A DNA stretch of 64,000 nucleotides from CAZCEC01 sp964497615 (lineage in GTDB: Bacteria; Chloroflexota; Anaerolineae; Anaerolineales; UBA6663). Numbering within the stretch: position 1 is the first letter of the stretch; each line of letters opens with the position of its first letter. The notes under the pieces are model-generated. The model saw nothing but the letters and a program-made list of their open reading frames with translations, searched no databases and was not told the origin of the DNA. The stretch lies in assembly GCA_964497615.1 (NCBI GenBank), contig CAZCEC010000019.1, forward strand, positions 1-64,000. The letters are read 5' to 3'. Below are positions 1 through 8,372 of this stretch, piece by piece. Position numbers and translations under genes: made by a program.

Positions 1-451
1 CCGGTCCCACCGACAGCCCCCCCTGCCCGAACAGGAAAAACACCGACGCCGCCGTCGCCACCTGCCCCGCCATAAACCGCCGCCCCGCCTGCGCCGCCTT
101 CATCGTCCCCGGCGGGTGGAACGCCGCCGACCCCAGCGCCCCCAGCATCATCCACCCAATGGCCCACGCCCCCGGCGCCACCGCCACGAAGCAGAAGCAC
201 ACCGCCATCCACACCACGCCGCCCGCCGTCGCCCAGCGCGCGCCGTGCCGGTCGGCCAGCCAGCCGAACAGCGGCTGCGTCAGCGACCCCAGCAGCGAGT
301 AGCCCGTCGCAATCAGCCCGATATCGGCGTTGCTCAACCCCAGCGGCACGCTCAGCACCGCCAGCAGCACCCCCGTCTGCCCGTTGAGCACATCCACCAA
401 GAAGTGCCCCAGCGCCACCGCCAGGAACACCGGCTGTCGTAAGAGTCTCAT
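1..451 (-). CDS. MFS transporter, N-terminal part (cut by window edge)
   Basis: Reading leftward from an ATG at 449-451, 150 codons stay open to the window edge, so only the N-terminal third to half is present. The translation starts MRLLRQPVFLAVALGHFLVD and has hydrophobic helices separated by the MFS loop 2-3 signature (FGWLADRHGARWA). The GHFLVDVLNG start resembles the fosmidomycin-resistance (Fsr) branch of the major facilitator superfamily, so efflux of a small molecule across the inner membrane is likely. Substrate cannot be told from this fragment. GC-rich third positions match the neighbours. The gene points out of the window and its upstream side is a repeat-rich gap. Confidence 0.8.
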   Translation of the reverse strand, partial: MRLLRQPVFLAVALGHFLVDVLNGQTGVLLAVLSVPLGLSNADIGLIATGYSLLGSLTQPLFGWLADRHGARWATAGGVVWMAVCFCFVAVAPGAWAIGWMMLGALGSAAFHPPGTMKAAQAGRRFMAGQVATAASVFFLFGQGGLSVGP

Positions 452-468
452 CCGATTAACGCCTGTCC

Positions 469-577
469 GTAGCCGCCGGGATCACCCCGGCGCGCCGCTG
501 CCCTCGCTGCCGTAGCCGCCCGGTCTACGCGCGCGTCCCTGCCCGCCTCCCATAGTCGCCCGGACTGCGAAGCGCCC
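469..577. repeat. GTAG-CGC intergenic repeat array, about 42-bp period
   Basis: Three loosely conserved units start with GTAGCCGCC or TAGTCGCCC near 469, 512 and 552. Each continues into a GC-rich half-palindrome such as CCGGGATCACCCCGG. The same family, better conserved, lies at 10835-10992. No plausible gene overlaps it. It occupies the region upstream of the MFS gene. Confidence 0.6.
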
Positions 578-598
578 CGCCTCCCCCTCGCCTCACCC

Positions 599-780
599 TG
601 TCATGCCGAGCGCGAACGTCAACAACCCCGGCCTCCCACCCCCGCCGCGCGCGAGGCATCTCAACGACCCCCCAACGCGGCCCCCCGCCGCGCCTCGAAG
701 ATCACTGTCATGCCGAGCGCGAAAGCCAACAACCCCGGCCTGCCACCCGCGTCGCGCGCGAGGCATCTCAATGAATACCC
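599..780. repeat. Direct repeat, two copies of about 75 bp
   Basis: Two copies begin TGTCATGCCGAGCGCGAA at 599 and 706, a spacing of 107 bp. They stay similar through CAACAACCCCGGCCT and GCGCGCGAGGCATCTCAA. The short open frames across them are created by the repeat and are not supported as genes. The start resembles the TGTCATTCCGAGGCG family found at 24171-24350 and 50851-50894, so all may be one degenerate family. Confidence 0.65.
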
Positions 781-993
781 ACTGAAGCCGCCCCGCCGCG
801 CCATTGTAACCGCAACTCAATTGGCAGCGGATTTGGCAACAAATGTAACGGATGGTCATTCGCTTGCCCAAGCGGGCAGGGGGATCGCGGCTTGCGCAGA
901 TGCCCGTCAGGCCGCCCACGCCCCTCCGCTTGCGACTCCCCTTCCCTATCAGCGCTCGCAGAGCGCCGGGATGGGGGCGGGGGTTAGGTCCGG

Positions 994-1021
994 TTGCCCC
1001 ACCCTACCGGAATCGTATAAT
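994..1021 (+). promoter_or_regulatory. Sigma70-type promoter, leaderless arrangement
   Basis: TTGCCC at 994-999, a 16-bp spacer and a perfect TATAAT at 1016-1021 lie only 6 bp before the ATG at 1028. Transcription would start at or next to the A of the ATG, so the mRNA would be leaderless. No Shine-Dalgarno sequence precedes the start, which agrees. Confidence 0.6.
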
Positions 1022-1027
1022 GATCCC

Positions 1028-1549
1028 ATGCCAGCGCACCAGTGGATTGAAGACCTTCTGGCGGTCCTGACCCACATCCAGCGCCTGCGCCACGAGCGCG
1101 GCCCCCTGCCCGTCGCGCACCTGCGCCCGGAAGCCACGCGCCTCGTCGCTCAACGCCGCGGCTGCACCTACAGCGCCATCGCCCACGCCTACCAGCGCAC
1201 CCTCGACGGCCCCACTGCCGACTTTGATCGCGACGTCGAAGACTGGCTCGCCCGCCAGCCCGCCCCCCTCCGCGACCGCCTCCTCGCCCGCGCCCAAACC
1301 GACCCCGACCGTCAGCGCCTCGACGACTTCTTCCGCGCCCCCCTCACCCTCACCGGCTCCGACGAACAGCTCCCCATCCCTGGCCTCCCCACCCGCAAGA
1401 CTGCCCTCGCCCGCCGCGCCCGGCCCCACCGCCCCACCGCCGTCGTCCTCGATAGCGACGTCGCCCGCGTCTTCCCCGACTCCGACGCCGTCAACACCGC
1501 CCTGCGCCACCTCATCCAAGTCGCCCGCAAGGCAAAGCCCCGCACATAA
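1028..1549 (+). CDS. Hypothetical protein with antitoxin-like C-terminus
   Basis: A 173-residue protein. The open frame runs further upstream but there crosses the dispersed repeats; ATG 1028 was chosen because a TATAAT box ends 6 bp before it. The middle is arginine- and proline-rich. The last 40 residues contain VVLDSDVARVFPDSDAVNTA, a pattern common at the C-terminus of small BrnA/CopG-like proteins and of unnamed proteins in related genomes. I do not recognise a function. It sits just before the restriction operon, separated by a second TATAAT (1566-1571), and is probably an independent transcript. No toxin partner is visible beside it. Confidence 0.6.
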   Translation: MPAHQWIEDLLAVLTHIQRLRHERGPLPVAHLRPEATRLVAQRRGCTYSAIAHAYQRTLDGPTADFDRDVEDWLARQPAPLRDRLLARAQTDPDRQRLDDFFRAPLTLTGSDEQLPIPGLPTRKTALARRARPHRPTAVVLDSDVARVFPDSDAVNTALRHLIQVARKAKPRT

Positions 1550-1604
1550 CCGTCCAATTACGGCGGTATAATGCGATCCACGCTGATCGCACCCTGGGGG
1601 GCTG

Positions 1605-3968
1605 TTGAGCCTTTCCGAAGCTGACATCTGCCGCATCTCTATCACCCCGGCGCTGAAGGCCGTCGGGTGGACCGATGAGCAAATCCGTGAACAAGTGACG
1701 TTCACGGATGGGCGGATCATCCCCGCTGGCCGCAAGCACACCCGCAAGCCAGGCAAACGCGCGGACTACGTTTTGCGCTACACGCCGGATTTCCCCATCG
1801 CAGTGTTGGAAGCCAAAGACGCCGACCACAAGCCCGCCGACGGGCTGCAACAGGCGATGGATTATGCGGAACTCCTCGACGTGCGCTTTGCCTATTCGTC
1901 GAATGGCGCCGGCATCGTTGAGCACGATTACACGACCGGCCTCCAGCGTGACCTGACGGCATATCCCACGCCGGACGAACTGTGGCGGCGGCTGCGGGGT
2001 GAGCTGCAATTGACGGACGACCAAGACGCCGCCGACACGCTCTTCCCCTTCCATCGCGAAGTCGGCGGCAAGACGCCGCGTTACTACCAGGAAGTCGCCA
2101 TCAACCGGGCCGTCCGGGCGGTGGTGCAGGGCAAGCAGCGCATCCTGCTGACGATGGCAACCGGCACCGGCAAAACCCTGGTCGCGTTCCAAATTGCGTG
2201 GAAGCTGTGGAAGGCCCGGCGCAAGACGCGCATCCTGTTCCTGGCCGACCGGAACGTTCTGATTGACCAGGCCAAGGACCGTACCTTTGCGCCGGTGGGC
2301 GACGCGGCGGCCAAGCTGCGGGGGCGCGCCATCAAGAGCCGTGAAGTGTACTTTGCCATTTACCAGGCCATCGCCGACCGGGAAGGGCGGCCGGGGCTGT
2401 TCCGCCAATACCCGCCGGACTTCTTTGACCTGATCATCGTGGATGAGTGCCATCGCGGCAGCGCCAACGAAGAAGGCCTGTGGCGGCAGATTTTGGAATA
2501 CTTCGAGCCGGCGACCCAAATTGGCATGACGGCCACCCCCAAGGTGAGCGACAACGTTGACACCTACGCCTACTTCGGCGATGCCATTTACACCTATAGC
2601 CTGAAGGAAGGCATTGACGATGGCTTCCTGGCCCCCTACCGGGTGCTACGTGTGATCCCCTCGCCCGATGCCTTGGGCTGGCAGCCCGAACCGGGGCAGG
2701 TGGATCGCTTCGGGCGCGAAATCCCGGAGGGGATGTACGGCACAAAGGACTTTGAGCGCCTGATCTCGCTCCTGAGCCGTACGCGGGCCGTCGCCCGGCA
2801 CCTGACGCGCTATCTCCGCAACAACGGCCCAATGGCCAAGACCATTGTGTTCTGCGTGGACCAGGAACACGCCCTGGACATGATGAACGCGCTCAAGGCC
2901 GAGAACGCCGACCGGGTGAAGAAGCACCCGCACTACGTGGCCCGCGTGGTGTCGGACGAAGGCAAGATCGGGCGCGGGCACCTGGACAACTTTCAGGACC
3001 CGGAGAAGGACACGCCCGTGATCCTGACCACCTCGCAGATGCTGACCACCGGCGTGGACGCGCCCACCGTCCAAAATGTGGTGCTCTTCAAGCCCGTGAA
3101 TGCGATGACGGAGTTCAAGCAGATCATCGGGCGCGGCACGCGGGTGCGCGAGGAACTGGGCAAGCTGTCCTTCACTATTCTGGACTACACCGGCGCAACC
3201 CGCCTGTTTTTCGACCCAGCCTTCGACGGCGATCCGGTCTCCACCGGCAAGCAGACCATTGACGAGGACGGCGATGTGATTGGGGTGGAAGATGAAACGG
3301 GCGCGGAGCCGCCCGCCACTGAGCAGGCGCCGGTTGATTCTTCCGGCGCTGGCCCGCTGCCGGTCACAGAACCCAAGGCGACCCGCAAATACTACGTGGA
3401 CAACGCCGAGGTCTGGATCATGGGCGAGCAAGCCTTTGAGATGGACCCGGACGGCCAGGTGCTGCGCACGTTCCAATACAGCGATTTCTCCCGCGACCAG
3501 GTGCGGCGGCTGATCCCCTCGGCGGCGCACTTGAAGGAAATCTGGCCGGTGGCCGAGCGCCGCGCCGAAATCATCGCCGCCTTGCACCAGCGCGGGGTGG
3601 ACCTGGAGGCGCTGATCCAGGCCACCAACCAGCCCGAGGCGGACCCGCTTGACTTGTTGCTGTTTGTGGCCTTCAATGGGCCCCTGCTCACCCGCCGCGA
3701 ACGCGCGCGGCAGCTCACGTCCAAACGCGCCAGTTTTTTCAACACCTATACGCCCGCCGCCCGCGGCGTGCTGACCACCATCCTGGAGAAGTATGCCGAC
3801 TATGGCTTCGATCAATTGCAGCGCTGGAACGATGTGCTCAAGGTGCCGCCCCTGTCCGAGACGGGCACCGTCCTGGAAATCGCCGCCCTGTTTGGCGGAC
3901 CGGCTGAAATGAAGCAGGCTGTCGAGCGAATGCAGGCCCTGTTGTACCAGCCGGAAACGCAAACCTGA
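1605..3968 (+). CDS. hsdR: Type I restriction endonuclease R subunit
   Basis: A 787-residue motor and nuclease subunit of a type I restriction-modification system. The N-terminal nuclease region (about residues 45-105) has D...VLEAKD followed by a QAMDYAE stretch, the PD-(D/E)xK pattern of the HSDR_N domain. Helicase motifs follow: Walker A ATGTGKT at 185-191, DECH at 280-283, MTATPK, and motif VI QIIGRGTRVRE. A C-terminal EcoEI-type domain completes it. It would translocate DNA using ATP and cut away from the recognition site. TTG at 1605 follows a GGGGGG stretch that can act as a ribosome site. The gene ends 2 nt before the fused hsdM-S, so the two are cotranscribed. Confidence 0.93.
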   Translation: MSLSEADICRISITPALKAVGWTDEQIREQVTFTDGRIIPAGRKHTRKPGKRADYVLRYTPDFPIAVLEAKDADHKPADGLQQAMDYAELLDVRFAYSSNGAGIVEHDYTTGLQRDLTAYPTPDELWRRLRGELQLTDDQDAADTLFPFHREVGGKTPRYYQEVAINRAVRAVVQGKQRILLTMATGTGKTLVAFQIAWKLWKARRKTRILFLADRNVLIDQAKDRTFAPVGDAAAKLRGRAIKSREVYFAIYQAIADREGRPGLFRQYPPDFFDLIIVDECHRGSANEEGLWRQILEYFEPATQIGMTATPKVSDNVDTYAYFGDAIYTYSLKEGIDDGFLAPYRVLRVIPSPDALGWQPEPGQVDRFGREIPEGMYGTKDFERLISLLSRTRAVARHLTRYLRNNGPMAKTIVFCVDQEHALDMMNALKAENADRVKKHPHYVARVVSDEGKIGRGHLDNFQDPEKDTPVILTTSQMLTTGVDAPTVQNVVLFKPVNAMTEFKQIIGRGTRVREELGKLSFTILDYTGATRLFFDPAFDGDPVSTGKQTIDEDGDVIGVEDETGAEPPATEQAPVDSSGAGPLPVTEPKATRKYYVDNAEVWIMGEQAFEMDPDGQVLRTFQYSDFSRDQVRRLIPSAAHLKEIWPVAERRAEIIAALHQRGVDLEALIQATNQPEADPLDLLLFVAFNGPLLTRRERARQLTSKRASFFNTYTPAARGVLTTILEKYADYGFDQLQRWNDVLKVPPLSETGTVLEIAALFGGPAEMKQAVERMQALLYQPETQT

Positions 3969-3970
3969 GT

Positions 3971-6211
3971 ATGCCCAAGCCCAAGACAACGCGAAAGAAG
4001 AGCCGCCCGAAGACCAGCCCCAATCAACCGGCCCTGCTGCCCGCCGATAACGGCGGCGCGACCTCCAAGGCGCGCCTCTCGTCCGTCATCAAGTCCGCCC
4101 GCGACATCATGCGCAAGGATGCCGGGCTGAACGGCGACCTGGACCGCCTGCCGCAGCTATCGTGGATTCTGTTCCTTAAGTGCTTTGACGACTTGGAACA
4201 GCGCCGCGCGGCTGAGGCCGTCATGGCCGGGCAGAAGTATCAGCCCGTCATCCCCGCCCCCTTCCGCTGGCGCGACTGGGCCGCCGACCCGGACCGGGGC
4301 AGCACCGGGCCGGACCTGCTGGACTTCGTCAACAACAACCTGCTCTCTAAGCTGCGCGGCCTCACTGGCTCCGACGAGCGCCAGGTGATCGCCGAAGTCT
4401 TTGGCGAGACTTACAACCGCATGCTCTCCGGCTACCTGCTGCGCGATGTGGTCAATCTCGTCAACCAGATCAACTTCAACTCCTCCGACGACATCTTTAC
4501 CCTCGGCCACCTGTACGAATCCATGCTCAAGGAGATGCGCGACGCGGCGGGCGACTCCGGCGAGTTCTACACGCCCCGTCCCGTCGTGCGCTTTATCGTG
4601 GACCGGGTGGCGCCCAAGATTGGCGAGAAGGTGCTGGACCCGGCGGCGGGCACGGGCGGCTTCCTGGTGGAGTGCTACGAGTTTATGCGCCAGCAGCAGC
4701 GCACCGCCGCCGACCGCCGCGCGCTCCAAAGCGGCGCGCTGTCTGGCGTGGAAAAGAAGCCCATGCCCTATTTGCTGGGGATGATGAACCTGCTGCTGCA
4801 CGGCCTGGAACGCCCCAACCTGAAGCGCGACAACGCGCTCAAGAACCCCCTCATCGAGATCGGTCCAAAGGACCGCTTTGACGTGATCGTGACCAACCCG
4901 CCCTTTGGTGGCGAGGAAGAGCGCGGCATCCAACTCAACTTCCCCGAGGCAACGCGCACGCACGAGACAGCCCTGTTGTTCTTGCAGTTCATCATGCGCA
5001 CACTCAAATCGGGTGGCCGATGTGGTATGGTTTTGCCAAATGGGACCCCTCTTTCAGGGGACGGCGTACCGATGCAAGTTCGCAAACAGCTCGTGAACGA
5101 ATTCAATCTGCACACAATTGTTAGGCTCGCCCCGGGCACCTTCGCGCCCTACACAAACCTGGAGGCGAACCTGTTGTTCTTTGACAAGACGACATCCACC
5201 ACGGATGTCTGGTACTACGAGATGCCCCTCCCAGCAGGTCGCAAGGTGTATACCAAAACACGCCCCATGCTATTTGAGGAATTCCAAGCATGCGTTGATT
5301 GGTGGGACAACCGCCGACCTACACCATGCGCATGGAAAGTGTCCGTTGATGAGCTCGCGGCGTCTGCCTACGACTTCGAGCGTCGAAATCCGAATGGTGC
5401 TGATGAGCACTTACCCTCTTTGCGAAAAGTAATGACATCGATTAGCTCATCTGGTGACGCGATTGGCACAAGTATTCACAAAATGCAGGCCTTGCTTCCT
5501 CGGAGTCTGATGCTTGACACCGAGCCAGATAGTTACAGACTGTCGCAGGGCTACTCAAAGTGGCCACTGCGGACCATCATTCATGCCGGTATTCAAGTGA
5601 ATAACGAGAGTCGTAATCCAGTGCGCGACAGCCCCACCGAGGATTTCTTCTACATTGACCTGGGCACAGTGAACCACGGAGTCATTGGTACCCCAAAGAA
5701 GATTCAAGGCATCAATGCACCGTCACGAGCCAGGCGGGTAATGCACTCCGGTGATGTGCTTTTCTCAACAGTAAGGCCTTATCTCAATGGACATGCGGTA
5801 GTGCCAGCAGAGTTTGACAATCAGATATGTTCAACAGGATTCGCCGTCCTCTCGTGCCCAGATGAAATCGTTCCCGAATTCCTGCTGTTAGCTCTCATGT
5901 CGCCGTATGTGATATGGCAATGTCGGGCTGCGATGCGCGGCGGTCACTATCCGGCGATGAAAGATGACAAAATCAAGAAGCTCCTCATACCGATTCCGCC
6001 GCGTGGTGAGCAGGAGCGTATGATCTCAGCAATCTACTCACTTCAAAGCCAGCTGAGTGAATATCGGAAGCAGATCGATGCGTTCAACCAGGCGCTTTCC
6101 GCCAGCCTAGATTCCATTGCACCAGCCTTGTTCGGCAAAGTCTACCGTGGCGATGTGGGGACAGAAGATGCGCTCGAGTTTGATCCCAGGTCCCCACGAG
6201 GTCGGCCCTAA
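3971..6211 (+). CDS. hsdM: Type I restriction methyltransferase M fused to single-TRD specificity domain
   Basis: A 746-residue fusion. Residues 1-490 are HsdM: an N-terminal helical region, SAM motif I DPAAGTGGF from residue 223 and the adenine methyltransferase motif NPPF from 309. Residues about 525-735 are a type I specificity unit with one target-recognition domain (VMHSGDVLFSTVRPYLNGHA, then PIPPRGEQERM) and a coiled-coil helix. A classical HsdS has two recognition domains, so this half-S would pair between two fusion chains and probably read a symmetric target. From about 5000 onward GC content and GC at third positions fall sharply, before the M domain ends, suggesting recombinational replacement of the specificity end. 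It forms an operon with hsdR. Confidence 0.9.
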   Translation: MPKPKTTRKKSRPKTSPNQPALLPADNGGATSKARLSSVIKSARDIMRKDAGLNGDLDRLPQLSWILFLKCFDDLEQRRAAEAVMAGQKYQPVIPAPFRWRDWAADPDRGSTGPDLLDFVNNNLLSKLRGLTGSDERQVIAEVFGETYNRMLSGYLLRDVVNLVNQINFNSSDDIFTLGHLYESMLKEMRDAAGDSGEFYTPRPVVRFIVDRVAPKIGEKVLDPAAGTGGFLVECYEFMRQQQRTAADRRALQSGALSGVEKKPMPYLLGMMNLLLHGLERPNLKRDNALKNPLIEIGPKDRFDVIVTNPPFGGEEERGIQLNFPEATRTHETALLFLQFIMRTLKSGGRCGMVLPNGTPLSGDGVPMQVRKQLVNEFNLHTIVRLAPGTFAPYTNLEANLLFFDKTTSTTDVWYYEMPLPAGRKVYTKTRPMLFEEFQACVDWWDNRRPTPCAWKVSVDELAASAYDFERRNPNGADEHLPSLRKVMTSISSSGDAIGTSIHKMQALLPRSLMLDTEPDSYRLSQGYSKWPLRTIIHAGIQVNNESRNPVRDSPTEDFFYIDLGTVNHGVIGTPKKIQGINAPSRARRVMHSGDVLFSTVRPYLNGHAVVPAEFDNQICSTGFAVLSCPDEIVPEFLLLALMSPYVIWQCRAAMRGGHYPAMKDDKIKKLLIPIPPRGEQERMISAIYSLQSQLSEYRKQIDAFNQALSASLDSIAPALFGKVYRGDVGTEDALEFDPRSPRGRP

Positions 6212-6394
6212 CCAACTGCACGTTCAAGCTATTCAAGTGCGCGCTCATGCCAGTGTATTGGCGAAGGGCTTCGCGGGCCTAGCCACCTCGATCCGCTGCC
6301 AAATCCCGCCCGCCACCGAACTAGCCACGCCCAATCCGCTTAATCCGCTTCACAATCCGCTGCCACCGGCCTTCATCCTTCATCCTTCGCCTCT

Positions 6395-6402
6395 GGTATA
6401 CT
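6395..6402 (+). promoter_or_regulatory. Extended -10 promoter for prfC
   Basis: TGGTATACT at 6394-6402 fits an extended -10 element (TGn plus TATACT). It lies in the 240-bp gap between hsdM-S and prfC and predicts a leader of about 43 nt. No good -35 box is seen, as is usual for extended -10 promoters. The rest of the gap shows nothing else. Confidence 0.4.
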
Positions 6403-6451
6403 TACCCCCGCCACCGCCCCGCCGTGGCCTTTTATTTGCCTGCGCCCAACC

Positions 6452-8128
6452 ATGTCCCTCACCCTTGAAACCTCGGCGATCAACGACGGCTCGTCCGGGA
6501 GCAATTTTCCTCACACGCTCACGCACGCACATGCACACGTGCACGGCAACACGCTCACCGCCGCCATCGCCGCCCGCCGCACCTTCGCCATCATCTCCCA
6601 CCCCGACGCCGGCAAAACCACTCTCACCGAAAAGTTGCTGCTCTACGGCAACGCCATCCACCTGGCCGGCAGCGTCCGCGCCCGCCGCTCCCAGCGCCAC
6701 GCCACCTCCGACTGGATGGCCATCGAACGCGAGCGCGGCATCTCCATCACCTCCACCGTCCTCCAGTTCCCCTACCAGGACCACACCCTCAACCTGCTCG
6801 ACACCCCCGGCCACGAAGATTTTTCGGAAGACACCTACCGCACCCTGGCCGCCGTGGACAGCGCCGTCATGGTGCTCGACGCCGCCAAAGGCATCGAAGC
6901 CCAAACCCGCAAGCTCTTCGACGTCTGCCGCCGCCGCGGCATCCCCATCTTCACCTTCATCAACAAGCTCGACCGGCCCGCCCGCGACCCGCTGGAGCTG
7001 CTCGACGAGCTCGAACAGACCCTCGGCATGCAGCCCGTCCCCATGAACTGGCCCATCGGCGACGGCCCCGCCTTCCAGGGCGTCTACGACCGCGCCCTCC
7101 GCGGCGTCTACCTCTACGACCGCACCGTCCGCAACGAGACCATCGCGCCCGAGTACTTCCTCCCCCTGGACGATCCCGCCCTCGCCCAGCAGTTGGGCGA
7201 CGCCGCCCTGGCCCGCCTGCGCGGCGACGTGGACTTGCTCGACGGCCTGGGCATCACCTTCGACCACGAGCTTGTCCTCGGCGGCGCCCAAACCCCCGTC
7301 TACTTCGGCAGCGCCCTCACCAACTTCGGCGTCCGCCTCTTCCTGGACGGCTTCACCCAATACGGCCCCGCCCCGCGCCCCTATCCCTCCGACCACGGCG
7401 CCATCCCCCCCGACCGTCCGGAGTTCAGCGGCTTCATCTTTAAGATTCAGGCCAACATGAACCCCCACCACCGCGACAGCGTCGCCTTCCTGCGCGTCTG
7501 CTCCGGCCGCTTCGAGCGCGACATGACCGTCACCCACACCCAGGGTCAGCGCGACCTGCGCCTCCCGCGCCCCTACCGCTTCTTCGCCAACGAGCGCGAA
7601 GTCATCGAAGAAGCCTACCCTGGCGACATCATCGGCCTCCCCTCCAACGGCCAGTTCGCCATCGGCGACAGCCTCGTGGCCGGCCCGCCCTTCGCCTTCG
7701 CCCCCATCCCGCGCTTCGCCCCGGAGCACTTCGCCCTGCTCCGCAACACCGATATCGGCAAGCAGAAGCAGTTCGTCAAGGGCCTGCGCCAGCTCGAGAC
7801 CGAAGGCGCCATGCAGGTCCTCTACGACCAGGACGCCGCCCAGCGCCACCCCATCCTGGCCGTCGTCGGCCGCCTTCAGTTCGATGTCGTCCAGGCCCGC
7901 CTGGAGCAGGAATACAACGTCACCGCCGTCGTCGAGCCCCTCACCTACAAGCTGGCCCGCTGGCTCACCGGCCCCGCGGAGGTGCTCGATCGTCTGCCCT
8001 GGGGCCACGGCCTGCTCCGCGCCCGCGACGGCCGGGACCGCCTCGTCGCCCTCTTCCGCTCCCCCTTCGACCTCACCTACTGCCAGGACAAATTCCCCGA
8101 AGTGGAGTACCTAACGCAAGATAACTAA
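6452..8128 (+). CDS. prfC: Peptide chain release factor 3
   Basis: A 558-residue translational GTPase that recycles RF1 and RF2 from the ribosome after termination. G-domain motifs are clear: G1 SHPDAGKTTLTEK, the switch region with ERERGISITS, G3 DTPGHEDFSEDTYR, G4 NKLDR. EF-Tu-like domain 2 and the RF3 C-terminal domain follow (GRLQFDVVQARLEQEYNV). Length is about 30 residues over the usual 525-530 because of an N-terminal extension with a His-rich stretch (LTHAHAHVHG). The core begins at LTAAIAARRTFAIISHPDAG, and an internal start is possible. The gene appears monocistronic. Confidence 0.95.
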   Translation: MSLTLETSAINDGSSGSNFPHTLTHAHAHVHGNTLTAAIAARRTFAIISHPDAGKTTLTEKLLLYGNAIHLAGSVRARRSQRHATSDWMAIERERGISITSTVLQFPYQDHTLNLLDTPGHEDFSEDTYRTLAAVDSAVMVLDAAKGIEAQTRKLFDVCRRRGIPIFTFINKLDRPARDPLELLDELEQTLGMQPVPMNWPIGDGPAFQGVYDRALRGVYLYDRTVRNETIAPEYFLPLDDPALAQQLGDAALARLRGDVDLLDGLGITFDHELVLGGAQTPVYFGSALTNFGVRLFLDGFTQYGPAPRPYPSDHGAIPPDRPEFSGFIFKIQANMNPHHRDSVAFLRVCSGRFERDMTVTHTQGQRDLRLPRPYRFFANEREVIEEAYPGDIIGLPSNGQFAIGDSLVAGPPFAFAPIPRFAPEHFALLRNTDIGKQKQFVKGLRQLETEGAMQVLYDQDAAQRHPILAVVGRLQFDVVQARLEQEYNVTAVVEPLTYKLARWLTGPAEVLDRLPWGHGLLRARDGRDRLVALFRSPFDLTYCQDKFPEVEYLTQDN

Positions 8129-8192
8129 CCCTCCGCCCGGGTGACTTTCAGCACTACCCGCGCCCCGTCCGGCGCGCTACCCTCCTCCTGCC

Positions 8193-8372
8193 ATGTCTGA
8201 TCCAATGCTCTTTGTCTGTCAGGCCCATCAGGCCGCCATCCGCCGCCGCATTTACCGCGACCGTGTCCTGCGCGACCGCGCCGTGGCGCGCCGCCGCTGG
8301 TTCGGCCGCCGGCCCGCGCTCGTCCGGCCCGCGCCCCTGGCCGGCAGCGCCCAGGCCGCCGCCCTGCGCTAG
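8193..8372 (+). CDS. Small basic hypothetical protein (59 aa)
   Basis: An ATG at 8193 opens a 59-codon frame starting MSDPMLFVCQAHQAAIRRR and ending in TAG, which directly abuts the ATG of the following MFS gene with no spacer. The product is strongly basic (about 15 Arg). Third positions are GC-rich like the neighbours. The abutting stop and start suggest translational coupling, so it may act as a leader cistron for the transporter. I recognise no family. Confidence 0.45.
   Translation: MSDPMLFVCQAHQAAIRRRIYRDRVLRDRAVARRRWFGRRPALVRPAPLAGSAQAAALR

Noticed and set aside
710..1027. N-terminal extension of the hypothetical protein at 1028
   Set aside because: The extension lies in a dispersed repeat, and a promoter with a perfect TATAAT sits inside it.
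6380..8008. A 542-codon open frame antisense to prfC
   Set aside because: It is the mirror of GC-rich third positions in prfC; the translation is Gly/Ala/Val/Asp-rich with no domain, while the sense strand gives a complete RF3.
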